Shown: positions 13,475 to 19,038 of the stretch, in pieces
Layout of the letters: every line of letters starts with the position of its first letter
Numbering within the stretch: the first letter of the stretch is position 1
Origin: a virus
Direction: 5' to 3' (one strand)
Virus record (IMG/VR): IMGVR_UViG_3300011114_000287
Span: 1 to 21,127 of that record
Length of the DNA stretch: 21,127 bases
Position numbers and translations under genes: made by a program
Notes under the pieces: generated by a model
Told to the model about the DNA's origin: nothing
Databases searched by the model: none
What the model saw: the letters and a program-made list of their open reading frames with translations, nothing else

Positions 13475-13657
13475 CTACCGTTTAATAGCTGGCCTACCGT
13501 TTTCGGTCCGCCACTTTTGCCAACGCTCCCGTTGAGCCTGCGCCACCGTTTGGTAATGCTCCCGCGAAAGCTTGCGTGCCTTGCAAGCTCCTTTGACGCT
13601 CCCGCCTTTCTTACCTAGGCGCGAAAGGTAGGCTTTGATAATTTCATCTTCAGTCAT
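13475..13657 (-). CDS. Small basic leftward protein (60 aa)
   Basis: The product (MTEDEIIKAYLSRLGKKGGS, then KARKLSREHYQTVAQAQR and RERWQKWRTENG) resembles small phage/plasmid proteins with an LGKKGGS motif and a basic helical tail, possibly DNA-binding. Two copies of a 14-base motif and a promoter-like pair lie upstream at 13680-13727. Another AAACGG motif overlaps its own stop codon. It ends the leftward block. Confidence 0.6.
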   Translation of the reverse strand: MTEDEIIKAYLSRLGKKGGSVKGACKARKLSREHYQTVAQAQRERWQKWRTENGRPAIKR

Positions 13658-13671
13658 ATTTTTAATAAATC

Positions 13672-13701
13672 CTTATAGGCTGCGCTGCCGTTTATTGTAA
13701 A
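13672..13701 (-). promoter_or_regulatory. Possible leftward promoter
   Basis: On the minus strand TTTACA is followed 18 bases later by TATAAG, 15 bases before ATG 13657. One of the repeated AAACGGCAGCGCAG motifs lies in the spacer. The start point would be very near the ATG. TATAAGG might instead be a ribosome site. Confidence 0.35.
13680..13695 (-). repeat. Repeat motif copy 1 (AAACGGCAGCGCAG)
   Basis: Exact copy of a 14-base motif, extended to ATAAACGGCAGCGCAG on the minus strand. It lies 22 bases upstream of the gene starting at 13657. Confidence 0.75.
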
Positions 13702-13711
13702 GTTTTATTGC

Positions 13712-13727
13712 CTGCGCTGCCGTTTAT
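13712..13727 (-). repeat. Repeat motif copy 2 (AAACGGCAGCGCAG)
   Basis: Second exact copy, 32 bases from copy 1 in the same orientation, with the same ATA extension. It lies between the terminator of the preceding leftward gene and the next start. Confidence 0.75.
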
Positions 13728-13734
13728 GGGCAAG

Positions 13735-13766
13735 CAGAAAAGCCGTTGGGGTTTGAACCCTTCGGC
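13735..13766 (-). terminator. Leftward rho-independent terminator
   Basis: On the minus strand GCCG (13766-13763) pairs with CGGC (13745-13742). A second GC stem (CCC with GGG) lies inside and TTTTCT follows directly. It lies 16 bases past the stop of the gene ending at 13782. The inner GGGTTCAAACCC resembles a tRNA T-arm, but no tRNA is present. Confidence 0.6.
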
Positions 13767-13781
13767 GGGGTTAGTTATTTA

Positions 13782-13982
13782 TTACGCCTCGATATTGTCC
13801 CAATCTCTGATAACTACGTTTATACTTTCGGGCTTGCTAACTACTTCCGCAACACCGCCGCGAACGTCAATGACTACTGTTATAGATTCATAATGCTTCT
13901 TCAGTCGCACCGCTTCCTCGAATAGCTTACTCATTCTAGCGTTATACCTTTGCGCTCCTGTTCTTGTCTTAATCATTTTCAT
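13782..13982 (-). CDS. Hypothetical leftward protein (66 aa)
   Basis: Starts with ATG directly after a purine-rich AAAGAGGAT ribosome site. The C-terminal half has the pattern SITVVIDVRGGVAEVVSKPE, then INVVIRDWDN, a strand-turn-strand pattern seen in several small phage proteins. No function can be assigned. The upstream junction carries copy 3 of the repeat motif, a mini-hairpin and a long hairpin. Confidence 0.65.
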   Translation of the reverse strand: MKMIKTRTGAQRYNARMSKLFEEAVRLKKHYESITVVIDVRGGVAEVVSKPESINVVIRDWDNIEA

Positions 13983-14021
13983 ATCCTCTTTCTTTCTTAT
14001 TCATTCACGCAATCAATACGA

Positions 14022-14035
14022 CTGCGCTGCCGTTT
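14022..14035 (-). repeat. Repeat motif copy 3 (AAACGGCAGCGCAG)
   Basis: Exact 14-base copy, 40 bases upstream of the start at 13982, in the same orientation as the others. Confidence 0.75.
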
Positions 14036-14065
14036 GGAGTGGGTAACCCTATCGGGTCAATCCAT

Positions 14066-14099
14066 CCTCCGTTCCCCTCCGTTACGAGGGGAAACGAGG
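14066..14099 (-). other. Long hairpin after the clamp-like gene
   Basis: The stem 14066-14079 pairs with 14086-14099: four pairs, a two-base mismatch, then eight pairs, with a six-base loop. It lies five bases past the stop of the clamp-like gene. There is no U-run. The same geometry recurs at 14717-14750. A mini-hairpin ACCC-TATC-GGGT (14046-14057) lies on its other side. Confidence 0.65.
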
Positions 14100-14104
14100 A
14101 GAGA

Positions 14105-14641
14105 CTAAGCAGTCCTAATCGGCATAATGATTCCCCTACCATCCCCCTCCGTTGTGACCTTGATCGGACTCATATCGTTTTTCGCATCAATCTCAAGATT
14201 GATTCTATTGTTTGACGCTGATTCCCCTCCGATTGCTTTCCACAAGTTAAGCAATAATTTTGCGTCAAGTGATACCTTTAGGCTATCCTTGTAATCACCA
14301 GGTTGAACCTGCTTCCAATTGGGATAATTCCCTTCAATATATCCAAAGGATTGTTCCCCCTCAACGCTCGTAACCTTGGCGCTCCCGTTTAATTGCATGC
14401 AAGCATCAATATGATGTTTGCCGCATGCCTTACGCGCTGCCGCGAATGCCTTGGGAGGAATAATTGCCTCATGCTTATCGCTTTCTTCCAATTCAATGGG
14501 CACGATAGCCATGATCTTACCATCCGTCGCAATGGCCAACGCTCCGTCGTCAACCCTCTCAACTCTCACGCTGTTGATAATATAACGAGTTGCGTCGTCG
14601 CTTGCCGCTGCTTCTATTTTATATTTCTTATCTATTTTCAT
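14105..14641 (-). CDS. Sliding clamp (DNA polymerase III beta)-like protein, half length
   Basis: The 178-residue protein has the look of DnaN domains: INSVRVERVDDGALAIATDG followed by AIIPPKAFAAARK, then EGNYPNW, LKVSLDAKLLLNLWKAIG, and an end with GRGIIMPIR, matching the clamp C-terminal signature (…VMPMR). Bacterial beta clamp is about 370 residues with three domains; this is half, enough for about two domains, so it may form a smaller ring or bind the host clamp loader or polymerase. It is on the minus strand, away from the primase and helicase. No polymerase gene lies in the window. It starts after a GAGGAAAAGAAA ribosome region. The fold call is likely, the function inferred. Confidence 0.7.
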   Translation of the reverse strand: MKIDKKYKIEAAASDDATRYIINSVRVERVDDGALAIATDGKIMAIVPIELEESDKHEAIIPPKAFAAARKACGKHHIDACMQLNGSAKVTSVEGEQSFGYIEGNYPNWKQVQPGDYKDSLKVSLDAKLLLNLWKAIGGESASNNRINLEIDAKNDMSPIKVTTEGDGRGIIMPIRTA

Positions 14642-14677
14642 TTTCTTTTCCTCTTTTCTTTTATGTTCCGCGCATCG

Positions 14678-14693
14678 CTGCGCTGCCGTTTAT
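14678..14693 (-). repeat. Repeat motif copy 4 (AAACGGCAGCGCAG)
   Basis: Exact copy with the ATA extension, 36 bases upstream of the clamp-like gene start at 14641. Confidence 0.75.
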
Positions 14694-14716
14694 TAGGCCA
14701 TCCCGATAGGGTTTGA

Positions 14717-14750
14717 CCTCTCCTCTCCTCAGTAACGAGGAGAGACGAGG
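14717..14750 (-). other. Long hairpin upstream of the clamp-like gene
   Basis: 14717-14730 pairs with 14737-14750: four pairs, a two-base mismatch, eight pairs, six-base loop, the same geometry as the hairpin at 14066-14099 with some compensating base changes. It lies six bases past the stop of the 29-residue gene. A mini-hairpin CCC-GATA-GGG (14702-14711) is adjacent. Confidence 0.65.
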
Positions 14751-14756
14751 GAAAAC

Positions 14757-14846
14757 TTATTTCCTTTTTGGCCAGACTAGCCAGACAAAGGCGAGTAGGA
14801 GCCCGCCGTGGAGCAGGCCAAGCGCGTAAATTTGTGGGCAGTTCAT
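14757..14846 (-). CDS. Tiny membrane protein (29 aa)
   Basis: ATG overlaps the stop of the 44-residue gene (ATGA). The product has a single hydrophobic segment LLHGGLLLAFVWLVW and a basic tail PKRK, predicting one membrane helix with a cytoplasmic C-terminus. Size and topology fit a small phage membrane peptide, but function is unknown. The coupling supports it being real. Confidence 0.45.
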   Translation of the reverse strand: MNCPQIYALGLLHGGLLLAFVWLVWPKRK

Positions 14847-14977
14847 CGCCACTTATCCTTTACAATGATTGCACCATCTAACCCCTCTAACTTGATCCAT
14901 CTTTCCGCGCCATCATAAGTTGAAAAGCGCGCCTGGTATCTTCCAGTGCAATCTATAACTATAAAACACTGATTCAT
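14843..14977 (-). CDS. Small hypothetical protein (44 aa)
   Basis: A strong GGAGG precedes ATG at 14977 by about 7 bases and both ends are ATGA overlaps. The product reads MNQCFIVIDCTGRYQARFS with an aromatic/charged end GAIIVKDKWR. It may be a small beta-type domain. No family recognised. Confidence 0.55.
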   Translation of the reverse strand: MNQCFIVIDCTGRYQARFSTYDGAERWIKLEGLDGAIIVKDKWR

Positions 14978-15129
14978 ATACTTTCCTCCCTCATATTTAT
15001 ATTGATACCCAAGCTTTCAAATATAGTTTCATATGCTTCTTGTCTACATGTAGCCTCAAATTGCAGGCAAGGCATGCCGCCGCCATATTGATCTTTATTG
15101 TCAAAAACTTCCACTAAGTAAGTTTTCAA
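14974..15129 (-). CDS. Small hypothetical protein (51 aa), TTG start
   Basis: The start is TTG at 15129, overlapping the ardC-like stop (TTGA), with AAAGGAG on the minus strand five bases upstream, a good ribosome site that decides the start. An in-frame GTG lies a few codons inside. The product KTYLVEVFDNKDQ, then a CLQFEATCRQEAYETI segment, suggests a small alpha/beta domain. Its stop overlaps the next start (ATGA). Unknown function. Confidence 0.55.
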   Translation of the reverse strand: MKTYLVEVFDNKDQYGGGMPCLQFEATCRQEAYETIFESLGININMREESI

Positions 15130-15977
15130 CTTTTCTCCTTTCCCATAATGAAATCATGAGCCGCCTGAGCTTTCGCAGCAGCATAAAATATCATTTTGGG
15201 ATCATTCTTCAGTACCTTTGACCAATTTTGACAGTAAGCGATTGCGTTTTCCTCAACTTCAGCGCGATTGATGCCCGATGATTGACATAAGAATTGCGCG
15301 CCAATCTCGGCCACAAGTTCCTCTTTCGCATACTTTTCGCTCCCAAAGTTTCCGCCAAGATCGCGCTCTAGTCGCGACTCATGGCCCGTTGAATGCGTCA
15401 ATTCATGAAACAAGGTGTCATAATATGCGCTTCCGCTTGTCCAGTGCGCCGTTTTCGGCGGCATGTTGACAATATCTTGACTAGGGATATAGCAAGCGCG
15501 CGAACCATCTACAATTTTTGGAGCGCGCGGCATTCGTTTGATTATGTGATCCGCTTCCACGATTTGCGCTACTGGTTCACTCGCCGCCTCTCGCTCAGGC
15601 ATACCATCACACTGTGACGCATTGAACACTGTGTAGTGCTTCATGAAGCGAAAAGTTTTCGCCTTTCCGCTTGTCTCACCTTCCCCGCTCTCATTCTCTC
15701 CACTCTTTTTGATTGTGGAATAGAATATGACAGGCCAGCCCTTTTCCCCCTTTCTAACTTGCGCGCCAAGCGCGGCGGCTTGCTTATAGGTTAAGAAACG
15801 AGGATCAGGATAGTGACTCGCCAAGTTTAACACTAGCGCGTTTACTCCTCTATACTCTGAGCCGCTGATGGCATTATGAGCCGCGCAGCTTCTCCATGGT
15901 TTGCGCCAGGGAATTTCACCCTTCCCAAGCGCCTCAACTATCTTTTCAACTATGCGGTTTGTATCTTCATTATTCAT
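15126..15977 (-). CDS. ardC: ArdC-like antirestriction protein
   Basis: The 283-residue protein starts with an N-terminal ssDNA-binding-type domain (IPWRKPWRS, YRGVNALVL, FLTYKQAAALGAQVRKGEKG), the mark of ArdC. A C-terminal zinc-metallopeptidase domain follows with HELTHSTGH (191-199), and Glu224 in EELVAEIGA is a likely third zinc ligand. All catalytic residues are intact. ArdC proteins protect incoming DNA from type I and type II restriction. The name refers to this family; the exact target in this host is unknown. It is the largest gene of the leftward block. A second gene lies upstream at 16350, and the gene after it is coupled. Confidence 0.85.
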   Translation of the reverse strand: MNNEDTNRIVEKIVEALGKGEIPWRKPWRSCAAHNAISGSEYRGVNALVLNLASHYPDPRFLTYKQAAALGAQVRKGEKGWPVIFYSTIKKSGENESGEGETSGKAKTFRFMKHYTVFNASQCDGMPEREAASEPVAQIVEADHIIKRMPRAPKIVDGSRACYIPSQDIVNMPPKTAHWTSGSAYYDTLFHELTHSTGHESRLERDLGGNFGSEKYAKEELVAEIGAQFLCQSSGINRAEVEENAIAYCQNWSKVLKNDPKMIFYAAAKAQAAHDFIMGKEKS

Positions 15978-16074
15978 ATTGTGTTTTTCTTTCTTTGTTT
16001 AGTTTTTACCAAAATACCCCAACGCATAAACAAGGCGCAGGGTGAGAGGAGGAGAGAGATAAGGAGGAACTCAG

Positions 16075-16350
16075 TCATTTTTGATCTCCCTTAATACAAT
16101 TATCAATATACATTTTTGCGTCTCGCAATGTGCTGGCTATATCTATCGTCCTGCTCGCATGGTAAGCGGCCAAGTTTTTATATGTATTCCATTGCACGCC
16201 GCGAATCTCTGGATCATTGAGATAATCATTATCCCATTTTTTTATTAGCCAGCCGCGATATATATAAAACTCGCCAAGCCTTTTAGTTGAATGTTTGCGA
16301 GTGACTTTAACCGCGCTCGCCTCGGTGTTGGTGTGTGTGTTGCTTGTCAT
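16075..16350 (-). CDS. Hypothetical leftward protein (91 aa)
   Basis: Product has the segment GEFYIYRGWLIKKWDNDYLN, then a W-x-x-Y region and RTIDIASTLRDAKMYIDNC, which look like real conserved positions of a small globular domain. It starts at the promoter-proximal end of the leftward block, and a promoter-like pair with an internal palindrome lies just upstream. The N-terminus is polar and disordered (TSNTHTNTEASAV). Function unknown. Confidence 0.6.
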   Translation of the reverse strand: MTSNTHTNTEASAVKVTRKHSTKRLGEFYIYRGWLIKKWDNDYLNDPEIRGVQWNTYKNLAAYHASRTIDIASTLRDAKMYIDNCIKGDQK

Positions 16351-16356
16351 ATAGTC

Positions 16357-16385
16357 AATCTAATGCCATCGGATGGAATTGTCCA
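16357..16385 (-). promoter_or_regulatory. Leftward promoter with palindromic operator candidate
   Basis: On the minus strand TGGACA (-35) and TAGATT (-10) are 17 bases apart. The spacer contains the palindrome CCATC-G-GATGG (16366-16376). The start point would fall at about ATG 16350, so the mRNA may be leaderless. It is the natural place for a repressor to shut off the leftward block. Confidence 0.45.
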
Positions 16386-16424
16386 CACTTTCTTTTCATT
16401 CAAACTATGTTAGAAGTTTTACTA

Positions 16425-17051
16425 ATGGATGAAGCAAGCGGAACTCCAACCGCACCCGAAAAGGCAAAAAACGGGCGAGATATATTTACGGATAAGATTG
16501 CCGACGAAATTGTGGCAGCTTGTGGAAGTGGATTTACCTTGGAGAAAGCAGGCGCGCTTGTGGGCGTTAATCCTTCCACTATTCGCACCTGGGCGCAGCG
16601 AAAGCCTGATTTTGGCAAGAGAGTCGAGACAGCGCGCAAAAAGCATGAGCTGTCTCTTCTCAGGGATATACAGCTTGCAGGTGAAAAGAGTTGGCAGGCC
16701 AAGGCTTGGATTCTAGAGCGTGGATACAACTGGGCCCAACCCTCTGCCCGACTGCAAGTTAGCCAGGATGTCACTCACGGCATCAGCGGAAACTTGGCTC
16801 AGTTGCTTGCGGGCATTGCGATGAAGAAGAAGGCACAAGTTATTGATGCTAAAGCAGTTGAGGTGAAAACTGCCATACCAATTCGAGACAATAGCTATTG
16901 TGCGACAGATGCCACGCAAACTATTGTCACTCCAACGCTAGAAAAATCTGTAAAGACTAGGCATAGAGCAATGAGAAGACGCAAGCCAAGGAAAGAGAGC
17001 TTGGCCAAGTATACCACGACGCCCCCTGCCAGCCCCCCAGCCCCCATTTAA
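16425..17051 (+). CDS. Terminase small subunit-like protein
   Basis: The protein has an N-terminal helix-turn-helix: IADEIVAACGSGFTLEKAGA, then LVGVNPSTIRTWAQRKPDF. This is typical of phage terminase small subunits and related DNA-binding proteins, which recognise the packaging site. A helical middle follows and then a disordered proline-rich end. The large subunit gene follows at 17113, which supports the role. The ATG at 16425 has a weak AGAAG eight bases upstream; ATG 16407 would add six residues and is also possible. The 3' end has long C-runs. Confidence 0.65.
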   Translation: MDEASGTPTAPEKAKNGRDIFTDKIADEIVAACGSGFTLEKAGALVGVNPSTIRTWAQRKPDFGKRVETARKKHELSLLRDIQLAGEKSWQAKAWILERGYNWAQPSARLQVSQDVTHGISGNLAQLLAGIAMKKKAQVIDAKAVEVKTAIPIRDNSYCATDATQTIVTPTLEKSVKTRHRAMRRRKPRKESLAKYTTTPPASPPAPI

Positions 17052-17112
17052 TACGCATATACCCCCCCAAATTATTGTGGCTCAAAACAAAAAGAGGTCT
17101 TAACCTACACCT

Positions 17113-18537
17113 ATGCCAAAGCCTCCCAAACGTAGCCAAGACGAGATACTTGAAGACCTATCTAAACCAGCCGCATTCGCATCTAACGTCCTCGGCATCA
17201 ATCTGTATGATTGGCAAAGAAAGGTATTGCGTGATTTAGAGCAGAGAGACTGTCGCGTAGCCCTGCGTGCAGCCAACGGCTCTGGCAAGACCAGTACCGT
17301 TATTGCATCCATTTTGATATGGCACGCACTCGTTTTTCCACGCTCGATTGCGGTAACTACGGCAGGCGTTTTCCGCCAAGTCGAAAGTCAGCTTTGGCCT
17401 AGCCTGCGCAATCACATTGCCAAGCTTGGTGGTGCGTGGGAGGTCACATCTGGCGAGATCCGCTACCTACACGCAAACGGCAATACTAGCCGTATCATAG
17501 GCTACTCAGCCACCGACCCAGGACGGGCTGAAGGTTGGCACGCCGAGGACCACGAATTCCATCCATTGCTTATGGTAGTGGACGAAGCCAAGACTGTCGC
17601 AGACCCGCTGTTTGAGGCCATCAGCCGATGTCAACCAACTAGGCTACTAATCGCATCAAGCCCAGGTGGGTCTAGTGGTGCGTTCTATCGTGCGTTTACC
17701 AAGGAGGCAGCGATGTGGCAGAAGCACGCTGTCACAGCGTTTGACTGCCCCCACATTACGCAGACACAGATTGATGAGGTAATCCAGCGTTACGGCGAGA
17801 AGCATCCTCTGACCCGTTCTATGATCTATGGCGAGTTTGTTGACGTAGGCGCGGAAAGCCTAGTCATCAACCTCACCCAGCTACAAAACTGCCTAACCAG
17901 CCCACCCGACTTCAAGCCAGGTGTTAGGGTGGCAGGCGTGGACTTTGCTGCGGGTGGAGACTGCAATGTGCTTTGCATTAAGGACGGCAACAAAGTGCTA
18001 CCCATGATTGCATGGCGCGAAAGGGATACGATGTCTGCTGTGGGCAGGTTTATTGTAGAGTTTAAGAAAGCTGGCCTAGAACCCAGCAACATCTACGCTG
18101 ACGCAAGCGGTCTTGGAATGCCTATGTGCGATGCACTGGCTGAAGCTGGCTGGGAGGTTAATCGGGTCAACTTTGGGGCTACAGCCTACGACACCGATGC
18201 GTATACCAATAGGTCTGCTGAGATGTGGTTTAACATGGCAAAGAAGATTGAGGATGCTGAGATCATATTGCCAGAGGATGAGGACTTGACGGCGCAGTTG
18301 ACTTGCAGGCGCACAATCACCAACAGCAAGGGTAAACTTGGCGTTGAGTCAAAGGACTCAATGCGTGCCAGAGGAATTGCCTCACCAGACAGAGCCGATG
18401 CGTTGGCACTATGCCTTGGCGGTGGTAATATGAAGTGGGACTTGACTTTCCCCGTGGAGCGTCCAACTTGGAAGTCACTTCTGTCCTTGATGGATCACAA
18501 CGACCCCGTCATGGCAGGATTTGACGCAGGAGGATAA
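17113..18537 (+). CDS. terL: Terminase large subunit
   Basis: The 474-residue protein has an N-terminal ATPase with Walker A AANGSGKT (53-60), Walker B LLMVVDEAK (Asp157, Glu158) and a downstream SSPGG coupling motif, then a C-terminal RNase-H-like nuclease with VDFAAGGD (about 276), YADASGLG (about 328) and SPDRADALA (about 425). All acidic residues are present. This motor drives DNA into the prohead and cuts it. The length is normal. The start is ATG 17113, with a weak AGAGG 16 bases upstream. Confidence 0.9.
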   Translation: MPKPPKRSQDEILEDLSKPAAFASNVLGINLYDWQRKVLRDLEQRDCRVALRAANGSGKTSTVIASILIWHALVFPRSIAVTTAGVFRQVESQLWPSLRNHIAKLGGAWEVTSGEIRYLHANGNTSRIIGYSATDPGRAEGWHAEDHEFHPLLMVVDEAKTVADPLFEAISRCQPTRLLIASSPGGSSGAFYRAFTKEAAMWQKHAVTAFDCPHITQTQIDEVIQRYGEKHPLTRSMIYGEFVDVGAESLVINLTQLQNCLTSPPDFKPGVRVAGVDFAAGGDCNVLCIKDGNKVLPMIAWRERDTMSAVGRFIVEFKKAGLEPSNIYADASGLGMPMCDALAEAGWEVNRVNFGATAYDTDAYTNRSAEMWFNMAKKIEDAEIILPEDEDLTAQLTCRRTITNSKGKLGVESKDSMRARGIASPDRADALALCLGGGNMKWDLTFPVERPTWKSLLSLMDHNDPVMAGFDAGG

Positions 18538-18541
18538 AACT

Positions 18542-18712
18542 ATGAACATCTGGAATTGGATTACTTCAAACTGGCAAGAGATCGTAGCCGCTGTTGGTGG
18601 CATCGTTCTCGCTGCTCGCATCATTGTAAAATTAACCCCTACACCCGCTGACGATTCCTTCTTGGAAAAGATTGTTAATTTTCTAAAGACGGTTGGGTTG
18701 AACATCAAATAA
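18542..18712 (+). CDS. Small single-membrane-segment protein, holin-like (56 aa)
   Basis: An AGGAGG at 18528-18533 lies 8 bases before ATG 18542. The protein is MNIWNWITSNWQ, then a hydrophobic helix AAVGGIVLAARIIVKL, followed by TPTPADDSFLEKIVNFLK. Its size, single helix and polar C-terminus fit a holin or a small lysis-associated membrane protein, and the following two genes look like spanins. The holin call is inferred. Confidence 0.6.
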   Translation: MNIWNWITSNWQEIVAAVGGIVLAARIIVKLTPTPADDSFLEKIVNFLKTVGLNIK

Positions 18713-18719
18713 CCAGCAA

Positions 18720-18908
18720 GTGATCGGTGCGATATTTAATCTCATCGCATCAATCCTCCGCCTCATCCCAGCGTGGCGTGAGAAGCGGGTTAACAATATT
18801 GAAGGCGAGTGGAAACATAATCGCGAAGCTATTGAGCGTGATCTGCGTGGTGAGTCTTGGTGGGTGCGTAACAACGACACCAGTAACCCACACAACGGGG
18901 GTAGTTGA
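18720..18908 (+). CDS. i-spanin-like (Rz-type) membrane protein
   Basis: Start is GTG 18720, soon after the holin-like gene. The 62-residue product has an N-terminal hydrophobic helix (IGAIFNLIASILRLIPAW) followed by a basic/acidic helix (EKRVNNIEGEWKHNREAI), like the periplasmic part of an i-spanin, but it is very short. A lipoprotein gene overlaps it in the +1 frame, exactly the nested Rz/Rz1 layout. The pair would fuse inner and outer membranes in the last lysis step. Short length leaves doubt. Confidence 0.55.
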   Translation: MIGAIFNLIASILRLIPAWREKRVNNIEGEWKHNREAIERDLRGESWWVRNNDTSNPHNGGS

Positions 18909-19038
18909 AGAACTGATGAAAGATCAAAACTATAACGAGATTCGTAGAGGTACACCTGGAACCCGTGAATGGGCTAGGAAAGCCTTGAATGCAGTCAACG
19001 ATCTTTCATACGAACTTAAAGTGGAGCGCAACAAATGA
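18799..19038 (+). CDS. o-spanin-like outer-membrane lipoprotein (Rz1-type), nested
   Basis: Reading +1 within the i-spanin-like gene gives MKASGNIIAKLLSVICVVSLGGC, a lipoprotein signal with a lipobox SLGGC (Cys23). The mature part is polar with a helical C-terminus (REWARKALNAVNDLSYELK). TTG 18799 gives the best signal peptide; GTG 18778 or GTG 18727 are alternatives. The gene continues 130 bases past the i-spanin stop and its own stop overlaps the portal ATG (ATGA). This matches the known spanin architecture. Confidence 0.6.
   Translation: MKASGNIIAKLLSVICVVSLGGCVTTTPVTHTTGVVEELMKDQNYNEIRRGTPGTREWARKALNAVNDLSYELKVERNK

Noticed and set aside
13742-13766. tRNA T-arm-like GGGTTCAAACCC on the minus strand
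   Set aside because: No acceptor, D or anticodon arm nearby; fits a terminator stem with a U-run.
16400-16774. Antisense open frame opposite the terminase small subunit
   Set aside because: No conserved motif; sense frame has a clear helix-turn-helix.
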